Below the pieces are notes generated by a model. It had not been told where the DNA came from and did no database searches. It saw only the letters and a list, made by a program, of their open reading frames with translations. A DNA stretch of 21,707 bases from Bacteroidales bacterium UBA6408 (GTDB lineage: Bacteria; Bacteroidota; Bacteroidia; Bacteroidales; UBA932), in contig DJPQ01000083.1 in NCBI GenBank assembly GCA_002439805.1, positions 1 through 21,707 of the forward strand, written 5' to 3'. The translations under genes and the position numbers were made by a program. Shown in pieces: positions 15,970-21,707 of this stretch (its first letter is position 1; every line of letters starts with the position of its first letter).

Positions 15970-16001
15970 GAGGGTGAACAAAACACTTTTTAGTCACCCT
16001 C
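15970..16001 (-). terminator. Hairpin after the DUF368 gene
   Basis: GAGGGTGA (15970-15977) pairs with TCACCCTC (15994-16001), with partial A/T pairing in the loop. It lies 27 nt past the DUF368 stop and may end the minus-strand operon. The following T run is weak, so efficiency is uncertain. Confidence 0.5.
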
Positions 16002-16028
16002 TCCTCCGGACTTCCTAACCCCCGCAGC

Positions 16029-17009
16029 CTAACTTCTTCTGGCGATGGCCTTGCCCGCAAGCTCGATTCCAAAAACCAGAGCGAGGCCGACGAGAGCGAA
16101 GATTACGGCTCCGGCGATGTGCGCGTCTGCAATCGGAAATGCCACAGTCCCGTCTGAGGAGGCAAGGCCGGGGAGGGTGGGAAGCCCATTGATTCCGTGC
16201 CAAGGCCAGACCTTAATGAGCGAGCCGATGATGAAGCCGGCGAGCACGAGCGTGGTCTCGCGGTTCCGGCGGGCAAGCAGCCAGTGGAGGAACTTGGAGA
16301 ACGTCACGATGCCTATTGCCGCCCCGACGGCGAAAATGCAGATGACAGCCAGGCATTGCCCCCAGCTCATCGGGCCGGTGACAAGTCCCGCTGTGGCTTC
16401 TTCCGCCCGTCCGAACGACGTGAGACCGGCGACCGCACCGAGAACGAAATCGTATTTTCCGAGAATCACGAGGATGAAGCTGCCGGAAATGCCCGGAAGA
16501 ATCATCGCGCAGATGGCTATGGCTCCGCACAGGAACACAAACCACAGCCCGTCGGGCGTTTCCGTAGGGGTCAGCGTGCACACCACTGCTCCGAGGCCGA
16601 CTCCGAACACGGTAAGCAATATGTCCCTGAGCTTCCATCCGGAGATTCCGCGCAGGATGAACGCCGATGATGCGATGATGAGACCGAAAAAGAAAGCCCA
16701 TGTCTGGATTGGGTGGTTCTCAAGCAGCCAGGTCATAAGCTTGGCGAGCGAAAATATGCTGACGAGGATGCCGAGCATGAGCGAGACGAGGAAAGTCCCG
16801 TTGACGTGCTTCCAGAACTCGCGGAACTTGCCGGAGAAAAACAGCCGGAACGCGGTCCTGTCAAAATTGTGGATGGACTCCACGAGTTCGCCGTAAATTC
16901 CGGTCATGAAGGCTATCGTGCCCCCGCTTACTCCCGGAATCACGTCGGCCGCTCCCATTCCTATGCCCTTCAGCGTCACGAGGGCATATTTCTTCAGATT
17001 GAATTTCAT
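16029..17009 (-). CDS. DUF368 membrane protein (polyprenyl-phosphate translocase, PopT-like)
   Basis: A 326-residue polytopic membrane protein with the DUF368 N-terminal signature GIGMGAADVIPGVSGGTIAFM (about residues 16-36) and its inverted-repeat partner MILPGISGSFILVILG in the middle. About eight hydrophobic helices are visible. Members of this family (PopT) were shown to recycle undecaprenyl phosphate across the inner membrane for cell-wall and surface-glycan synthesis. Length is normal for the family. It is the last gene of a minus-strand group behind adenosine kinase and DUF6913 (84 nt gap) and is followed by a hairpin. Confidence 0.88.
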   Translation of the reverse strand: MKFNLKKYALVTLKGIGMGAADVIPGVSGGTIAFMTGIYGELVESIHNFDRTAFRLFFSGKFREFWKHVNGTFLVSLMLGILVSIFSLAKLMTWLLENHPIQTWAFFFGLIIASSAFILRGISGWKLRDILLTVFGVGLGAVVCTLTPTETPDGLWFVFLCGAIAICAMILPGISGSFILVILGKYDFVLGAVAGLTSFGRAEEATAGLVTGPMSWGQCLAVICIFAVGAAIGIVTFSKFLHWLLARRNRETTLVLAGFIIGSLIKVWPWHGINGLPTLPGLASSDGTVAFPIADAHIAGAVIFALVGLALVFGIELAGKAIARRS

Positions 17010-17093
17010 TTCTCGAAAACAAATGCCCCAAACCGAGGCGGTTAATTCATTTTTTACGATTTATTGTAGTTGCTTCACCGGCCGTTGTTCCCG

Positions 17094-17645
17094 TCAGCCC
17101 ACGACCATCGGCATATATTCCAGAATGCTCCTGAGGCATTTCGCGCTGTCGTGGAAATTCACCTGTATGCCGGCGGTCTGCGGGGGCGTCGTGAATGTCA
17201 TCCCGAACGGGGAACCCTCATAGTCGCGCCTGCCTATGCAGAACCTTGCCGGCACAATTCCCGAAAAGCAGCGCACGGCCGGACAGTCCCTGTCGGCAAG
17301 GCAGATGTAGAGTTCAGCCTGCACGGCCGTCAGTTCAGTGATGATTTCCTTTGGAAGCGTCCCGCAGAAAGCCAGATTCCTCTTTAGAATCGTGGTCTTC
17401 ACTCCCGTGACTATAATCTCGTCCTTGTCTCGCTTTCCCAAATCCAGAAAGAACGGCCTCATCTCAATTCCGCGCGAGGTGAAATATTCCGTCGCAATTC
17501 TCCGGCACTCATCAAATTCCACATCCTCCACGTCGAACAGAATCACCGCCTGCCTCACGTGCGAGAGCGGGACGAAGGCGTGCTCCTCCCGAAAACCGTA
17601 CTTTTTCAGCTGGTGCCTGACGGCAAGACTTGTGATGAATCCCAT
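17094..17645 (-). CDS. DUF6913-type hypothetical protein
   Basis: A 183-residue soluble protein. The N-terminus (VRHQLKKYGF, then RQAVILFDVEDVEFDECRRI) and the late region with a FHDSAKCLRSIL end resemble DUF6913, a small Bacteroidetes family of unknown function. No signal peptide, membrane helix or catalytic motif is recognised. It lies 31 nt after adenosine kinase and 84 nt before DUF368, and shares their direction, so co-transcription is likely. The family assignment is from pattern memory and moderate at best. Confidence 0.7.
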   Translation of the reverse strand: MGFITSLAVRHQLKKYGFREEHAFVPLSHVRQAVILFDVEDVEFDECRRIATEYFTSRGIEMRPFFLDLGKRDKDEIIVTGVKTTILKRNLAFCGTLPKEIITELTAVQAELYICLADRDCPAVRCFSGIVPARFCIGRRDYEGSPFGMTFTTPPQTAGIQVNFHDSAKCLRSILEYMPMVVG

Positions 17646-17676
17646 AAGCTTATCATTGTTCGGGTGTCCCCCCTGC

Positions 17677-18687
17677 CTACTGTATCTTCATAGTCGAGCG
17701 CGTCTCGGCAATCAGCGCCTTGATTTCCTTCTTCGCTGCCTTCCACCTCGGGATGTCAATCTTCGTCCCGATGACCTCGACAACCTTCGCCGCGATGATG
17801 GAGCCTATCTCCCCGCAGACCTTGAGCGGCATACCGAGCGAGTGGGCGTAGAGGAAGCCCGCCGCGTAGGTGTCGCCCGCCCCGGTAGCGTCAATCGGAT
17901 CCGCCGGCCACGCCTCAATGTAGTGATAGTCATTGCCTTTCTTTACCATCGAACCGTTTTTCCCGATTTTCACGACAGCCGTCTTTCCGTGCGACGCAAT
18001 CTCATCCAGAGCCTCCCTCGGCTCCAGTTTCGTGAAGGCCTTGGCCTCCGTCTCGTTCGCGAACACGATGTCAACATAATTCTCCACGATGTCGTGCAGG
18101 AAAGCCTCGTTCGACTCGACGACATTGTAGGACGCCATGTCAATCGAGATTATGCAGCCTGCCTCCTTCGCCATCTCCACCGCCTTGCGGATAAGAGCCT
18201 GATTCTGCACGAGATAGCCCTCGATGTGAAAATAATCGTATCCCTTGAAATACTCCGGCTTCAGATCCTCCGGCACGAGCTCCAGCGCCGCGCCCATGTA
18301 GTCCGCGAAGGTTCTCTCCGCATTCGGGGCCGTAATCAGAACCATCGCCCTCCCCGACGGATTCTTGCCCTTGAGGAGGATGGACTTGATTCCGTACTGC
18401 TCCTGGTCGCTCTTGAAGAGATGTCCGAGGTCGTCGTCGCCTATCTTTCCGATGAAGGCCGAGCGCATTCCGAAGATAGCCGTTCCTGTGATTGTGTTGG
18501 CTGCGGAGCCTCCTGCCACATACTGAACTCCCAATGGCTTGAGCCTCTTGAGAATGCGGTCTCCGGTTTCCTTATCGACGTGCTGCATACTTCCTCGCGG
18601 AATGTGATATTCGTTGAGGAACGAGTCGTCCGGAAGAACCGCAAGGATGTCAGTGAGGGCATTTCCTATGCCGAGGATAGATTTCAT
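17677..18687 (-). CDS. PfkB-family carbohydrate/adenosine kinase
   Basis: A 336-residue ribokinase-fold kinase. It opens with GIGNALTDILAVL (about 5-17), carries the first PfkB signature in GGSAANTITGTAIFG and the second in DATGAGDTYAAGFLY, where the GAGD aspartate is the catalytic base. Bacteroidales homologues are usually annotated as adenosine kinase (adenosine to AMP), but other nucleoside or sugar substrates are possible. An in-frame ATG at 18828 would add 47 residues. That extension is rejected because a good promoter (18720-18753) lies inside it and the kinase fold starts at 18687. It begins the operon kinase-DUF6913-DUF368. Confidence 0.85.
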   Translation of the reverse strand: MKSILGIGNALTDILAVLPDDSFLNEYHIPRGSMQHVDKETGDRILKRLKPLGVQYVAGGSAANTITGTAIFGMRSAFIGKIGDDDLGHLFKSDQEQYGIKSILLKGKNPSGRAMVLITAPNAERTFADYMGAALELVPEDLKPEYFKGYDYFHIEGYLVQNQALIRKAVEMAKEAGCIISIDMASYNVVESNEAFLHDIVENYVDIVFANETEAKAFTKLEPREALDEIASHGKTAVVKIGKNGSMVKKGNDYHYIEAWPADPIDATGAGDTYAAGFLYAHSLGMPLKVCGEIGSIIAAKVVEVIGTKIDIPRWKAAKKEIKALIAETRSTMKIQ

Positions 18688-18719
18688 ATATTTCGTAATA
18701 ATTTCAAGAATCCAAACGA

Positions 18720-18753
18720 CAAAGATAGCGAAAAAATCGGTAACTTTGTCAAA
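18720..18753 (-). promoter_or_regulatory. Promoter of the adenosine kinase operon
   Basis: On the minus strand, TTTG (18750-18753), 22 nt spacer, TATCTTTG (18720-18727). The spacer is 1-3 nt longer than usual. The start would be near 18714, about 27 nt before the kinase ATG, which supports that start. Confidence 0.65.
18741..18748 (+). promoter_or_regulatory. Candidate -7 box for the divergent membrane-protein gene
   Basis: TAACTTTG on the plus strand fits TAnnTTTG. No TTTG is found 19-21 nt upstream. It sits between the two boxes of the opposite-strand promoter, so the two promoters would overlap and could compete. Confidence 0.45.
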
Positions 18754-18773
18754 TTCTGCCGTCTGTGGCATCA

Positions 18774-18818
18774 ATGATGTATCTGAAAATGGTGTATCAG
18801 AAAGTGATGTGTCATGAA
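18774..18818. repeat. Three tandem 15-bp imperfect repeats in the leader of the flippase-like gene
   Basis: Units at 18774-18788, 18789-18803 and 18804-18818. Unit 1 and 2 agree at 13/15 positions, unit 2 and 3 at 10/15 (consensus about ATGRTGTATCWGAAA). They lie just downstream of the divergent promoters, where an operator or mRNA-leader element could sit. Confidence 0.55.
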
Positions 18819-18879
18819 TATGCATCATAGATAGAGAATGTGCCTGAATGACGGGAATATGAGACTGGATGTGCGCCGT

Positions 18880-19866
18880 ATGTCGTCGAAACTGAAAAAC
18901 ATTATAAAATACCTGCTGTCGCTTTCCGTGGCGGCAGTGCTCATGTATTTCTGCTTCAGAGGGGTGAACTGGGGCGAATTTGCCGCGAGCCTTTCCGGAT
19001 GCCGCTGGTGGTGGGTCGGCGCGAGCATACTCGTCGGCGTGCTGTCGAACTGGTTCCGAGGCGAGCGGTGGCGCGAAATTCTGCTTCCGGTCGATGAGCG
19101 GACCGGGCGTCTCACGACATTCAATGCTGTGAACCTAGGCTATCTTGCCAATTTCGTGCTTCCGAGAATAGGGGAGTTCGTGCGCTGCGGCGTCGTGTCC
19201 AAGGATTCGGGGGGCGGGAAGGCGTCGTATGACAGGGTTCTGGGGACAGTCGTTACGGAGAGAAGTTTCGATATGATAGTCATGCTGCTGATACTCATAG
19301 TCTTCCTTGCGTTCAAGGCAGAAGAATTCGGCGCATTTTTCCTCGACAGGATGTGGGCTCCTCTTTCCCGCAGCATAAATTTCAGCCTGTGGTGGATTGT
19401 AGCGGCTGCGGTTCTGGCTCTTGCCGCAATGGCTTTTCTGATAATACATTACAGAAACAGGAACGCCCTTGCCGGAAAACTGTGCGGTTTCTGCCGTGGA
19501 ATTTGGTACGGGGTCATCAGCTGCTTCAGAATGAGGAACGGATGGAAATTTCTCATATATACGGTTCTGATTTGGGCGATGTATTTTCTGATGAGCTACA
19601 CATCGCTCCGTGCGGTGCCTCTCCTTGACGGACTCACTGCCGTCGATGCCCTCTTCCTCATGCTTGCCGGCAGTCTCGGGTGGGTTGTTCCGGTGCCCGG
19701 GGGATTCGGCGCGTTCCACTACATAGTCGCCCTCGCTCTGAGCACCGTATATGACCTTCCCTTTGAACTGGGAATCATATTCGCCACCATATCCCATGAG
19801 TCTCAATCCGTTATGATGGCTGTCACGGGATTGGCGTCGTATGTTTCCGAGACTTTGAGAAAATAA
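18880..19866 (+). CDS. Lysylphosphatidylglycerol synthase transmembrane-type protein (UPF0104, flippase-like)
   Basis: A 328-residue integral membrane protein with about eight helices. It shows the family pattern: an N-terminal helix ending in CFRGVNW, then WWWVGASILVGVLSNWFRGERWREIL, FNAVNLGYLANFVLPRIGEFVRC (arginine-rich PRxGE motif), and near the end the G-W-V-V-P-V-P-G-G-F-G-A-F-H loop. Proteins of this group share the MprF flippase fold and are thought to move lipids or glycolipids, but the substrate is unknown. The start at 18880 (MSSKLKNIIKYLL) fits the family best; in-frame ATGs at 18859 and 18838 are alternatives. It is divergent from the adenosine kinase operon and 37 nt upstream of the SGNH hydrolase. 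Confidence 0.82.
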   Translation: MSSKLKNIIKYLLSLSVAAVLMYFCFRGVNWGEFAASLSGCRWWWVGASILVGVLSNWFRGERWREILLPVDERTGRLTTFNAVNLGYLANFVLPRIGEFVRCGVVSKDSGGGKASYDRVLGTVVTERSFDMIVMLLILIVFLAFKAEEFGAFFLDRMWAPLSRSINFSLWWIVAAAVLALAAMAFLIIHYRNRNALAGKLCGFCRGIWYGVISCFRMRNGWKFLIYTVLIWAMYFLMSYTSLRAVPLLDGLTAVDALFLMLAGSLGWVVPVPGGFGAFHYIVALALSTVYDLPFELGIIFATISHESQSVMMAVTGLASYVSETLRK

Positions 19867-19903
19867 CGAAAAATATTGATAATTAAATATATACCATATA
19901 ATT

Positions 19904-21001
19904 ATGAAAAAGATTTTTCACATGATCATCGCGGCTCTCGTTCTGAGCCTTTCATTCTCCGCCGGCCTTTCCGCAAGGGACTGGGATTTCGTCGAGGCCA
20001 GTGACCTCACGCTTGTCGGCAAACTTTTCCCGGACACCCCTAACCCGTACCATCGTCTGGACACGGCTGTTTATCACAACGGATTCACCAAGTCGGAGCT
20101 CCGTCAGGTGACTATGAGCTCGGGAATCGCGGTCGCGTTCGAGACGGACTCCCCGGCCGTATCTGTCTGCCCGACCTACGGAATAGTCTCCGACGAGGGA
20201 ACCACGGGGCCGATTTCACGTACGGGATTCGACCTCTATGTCAAGGAAGGAAAGACATGGAGATGGGCCGGCTCCACACCTGCGGGTAAGAGCGGTGAGG
20301 TGAAGGTCGTTCTGGACAACTGCTCCAAGGGGAAAATCAGGTGCCTGCTCTATCTTCCGCTCATCAGCTCCCTGAACGGCCTTAAAATCGGCGTCGAGCA
20401 GGGCTACAAGCTCCGTCCGTCCGAAAATCCGTTCCGTCACCGAATCGCGGTCTTCGGTTCAAGCTTCACCCACGGAATCAGCACCGCGCGCCCTGGGATG
20501 GCCTATCCGGCACAGCTCTCGCGCATGACCGGACTCCAGTTCCTCAGCCTCGGATGCTCAGGCAACAGCAAGCTCCAGACCTATTTCGCGCAGGCTCTCG
20601 CCGATGCAGACGTTGACGCCTTTGTCTTTGACGCCTTCTCGAATCCGTCTCCGGAGATGATTCACGACCGCCTTTTCAAGTTCATAGAGATAATTCAGGC
20701 GAAGCATCCGGGCAAGCCGCTCATTTTCCAGAAGACGATTTACCGCGAGAAGCGTGGTTTCAACGACATCGTTGACGAGAACGAATACAAGAAGATGGAG
20801 ATGGCGAAGCAGATGATGCGCGAGGCCTGCCGCCGCTACAAGAACGTCTATTATGTTGAGACTACCAATGCGACTGCCCCGAACCACGAGACTTCCGTTG
20901 ACGGTACGCACCCTGGGGACTACGGCTATCAGCTCTGGGCGGAGTCGGTTGCCGAGCCCATTACAAAGATATTGTCTAAGTACGGAATACGGGGCAAATA
21001 A
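19904..21001 (+). CDS. Secreted SGNH/GDSL hydrolase with N-terminal GxDLY domain
   Basis: A 365-residue protein with a signal peptide (hydrophobic residues 6-22, cleavage likely near S-A-R at 22-25). Residues 25-175 form the all-beta GxDLY domain (GFDLYVKEGKTWRW), and residues 178-365 the SGNH hydrolase. Block I is GSSFTHG (185-191), with S187 the likely nucleophile. Block V is DGTHPGDYG, with D333 and H336 as the acid and base. Such two-domain enzymes in Bacteroidales usually remove acyl groups (often acetyl) from polysaccharides, and probably act in the periplasm or on the surface; the substrate cannot be told from sequence. It has an AT-rich upstream region without a clear TAnnTTTG box and follows the flippase-like gene by 37 nt. 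Confidence 0.88.
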   Translation: MKKIFHMIIAALVLSLSFSAGLSARDWDFVEASDLTLVGKLFPDTPNPYHRLDTAVYHNGFTKSELRQVTMSSGIAVAFETDSPAVSVCPTYGIVSDEGTTGPISRTGFDLYVKEGKTWRWAGSTPAGKSGEVKVVLDNCSKGKIRCLLYLPLISSLNGLKIGVEQGYKLRPSENPFRHRIAVFGSSFTHGISTARPGMAYPAQLSRMTGLQFLSLGCSGNSKLQTYFAQALADADVDAFVFDAFSNPSPEMIHDRLFKFIEIIQAKHPGKPLIFQKTIYREKRGFNDIVDENEYKKMEMAKQMMREACRRYKNVYYVETTNATAPNHETSVDGTHPGDYGYQLWAESVAEPITKILSKYGIRGK

Positions 21002-21049
21002 AAGGCGGTCTGCTGCGTTGCACGGTTTGCCAAAATCCTCACCATCGAA

Positions 21050-21113
21050 TTGACTCCTCCCGTCCCCTCGAAGGGGAAGTGGCGCTCTCAGGCTTGTGCA
21101 CCACCCTTGTCAA
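21050..21113. repeat. Structured intergenic element with TTGAC/GTCAA ends
   Basis: A 64-bp segment bounded by TTGAC (21050-21054) and GTCAA (21109-21113). Inside are a perfect 6-bp hairpin TCCCCT-CGA-AGGGGA (21063-21077) and a weaker GTGGCGC/GCACCAC stem. It resembles the short CCCCT...AGGGG interspersed repeats common between Bacteroidetes genes, and could be a REP-like or MITE-like remnant or a transcription-ending structure after the hydrolase gene. Confidence 0.45.
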
Positions 21114-21141
21114 GTAAGTGAAAAAATAGGTATATTAAATT

Positions 21142-21707
21142 ATGAGACAAAAATTTGGTTTAGTATTGATGTTGATCGTGGCTGCGGGGACGCTGGCTTA
21201 TGCGGCGCCGCAGCGTGGTTCTGATGACGGGAGACTTACAGGAAGGGTCATTGATTCGGAGAGCGGACGCGGTCTTGAGTTTGTCACGGTGGCGTTGCGG
21301 GACAGTGCCGAGGCTCTTCTGGCGGCCGCAACGACCGACTCGACCGGCGTCTATGTGCTGACAGCTACATCGGCCGCCGGGTGCCGTGTCGTGTTCTCGC
21401 TCGTGGGCTATAAGGATGCCTCTGTGCCGCTGGAGGGAATGACGGGAGGAGAAATCCCGGTCGTGAGCCTTGTTCCGGACACGCGGATGCTTCAGAGCGC
21501 GAAGGTCGTCGGCAAGCGCCCTCTGCTCGAACACCGGTTCGACAAGATTGTGATGAATGTCTCTGAACTTGCAGCTGCAAAGACCGGAAACGCCACCGAC
21601 GTGCTTCGCGCCGCGCCTGGAGTGACTTTCGACAAAGACGGCAACATTCAGCTCAACGGCAAGTCCGTCACCGTGTGGCTTGACGGCAAGCCTTCCAATA
21701 TGTCCGG
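21142..21707 (+). CDS. Outer-membrane beta-barrel protein with CarboxypepD_reg-like domain (5' part)
   Basis: The first 188 residues of a gene that runs off the window. A signal peptide (residues 1-22, ending A-Y-A-A) is followed by a carboxypeptidase-regulatory-like domain (about 31-110; GRVIDSESGRGLEFVTVALR, then FSLVGYKD). Next comes the start of a TonB plug-like region (DVLRAAPGVTFDKDGNIQLN, then VTVWLDGKPSN). This order is typical of the Bacteroidetes outer-membrane beta-barrel family related to SusC/TonB-dependent receptors. It would sit in the outer membrane as a transporter or surface protein. The substrate cannot be inferred. It starts 28 nt after the structured intergenic element. 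Confidence 0.85.
   Translation, partial: MRQKFGLVLMLIVAAGTLAYAAPQRGSDDGRLTGRVIDSESGRGLEFVTVALRDSAEALLAAATTDSTGVYVLTATSAAGCRVVFSLVGYKDASVPLEGMTGGEIPVVSLVPDTRMLQSAKVVGKRPLLEHRFDKIVMNVSELAAAKTGNATDVLRAAPGVTFDKDGNIQLNGKSVTVWLDGKPSNMS

Noticed and set aside
18688..18828. 47-residue N-terminal extension of the adenosine kinase
   Set aside because: The PfkB fold begins at the internal ATG (18687), and a good promoter lies within the extension.

Overview
This window looks like a Bacteroidales chromosome, possibly Alistipes/Rikenellaceae-like, although the genus cannot be fixed from sequence alone. Support comes from several promoter boxes of the Bacteroidetes type (TAnnTTTG, with TTTG about 19-22 nt upstream), an outer-membrane beta-barrel protein with a carboxypeptidase-regulatory-like N-terminus, and families common in Bacteroidales (DUF6913, GxDLY-type SGNH hydrolases, PfkB adenosine kinase). 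The window has two parts of different base composition: roughly 12.0 kb of lower-GC accessory DNA on the left and roughly 9.5 kb of higher-GC housekeeping DNA on the right.

Left part (35-11976, all minus strand): one long, tightly packed defence operon read right to left from a single recognisable promoter at 11946-11976. In order of transcription it encodes a type III-like adenine methyltransferase (Mod), a type III-like helicase/nuclease (Res), a 71-residue small protein, a DndD-like SMC-type ATPase, a protein with a DndE-like N-terminal domain fused to a HerA/FtsK-like ATPase, a DUF3800 protein, a HEPN-type DUF3644 protein with an RX4H motif, a Schlafen AlbA_2/HATPase/winged-helix protein, and possibly a 34-residue membrane peptide. 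Gaps are 0-3 nt at four junctions. The phosphorothioation enzymes DndA and DndC are absent, so the Dnd-like ATPases are more likely to work with the methyltransferase and restriction helicase than with sulfur chemistry. The composition is itself a mosaic. The centre of mod (its target-recognition region) and the DUF3800-DUF3644 pair are clearly more AT-rich than the other operon genes, which suggests a swapped specificity domain and a separately acquired effector cassette.

Middle (11845-12262): an intergenic region of about 400 bp that holds the operon promoter and the GC step between island and backbone.

Right part (12263-21707): a secreted protein of unknown function, an M16 zinc peptidase and a LolC/E-like ABC permease on the plus strand. 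Next come a tRNA-Arg(TCT) with its own promoter and terminator and a minus-strand operon (adenosine kinase, DUF6913, DUF368 polyprenyl-phosphate translocase). A divergently transcribed lysylphosphatidylglycerol-synthetase-type membrane protein follows, then a secreted SGNH/GDSL hydrolase, and last the 5' part of an outer-membrane beta-barrel receptor cut by the window end. No transposase, integrase, CRISPR array or rRNA gene was seen.
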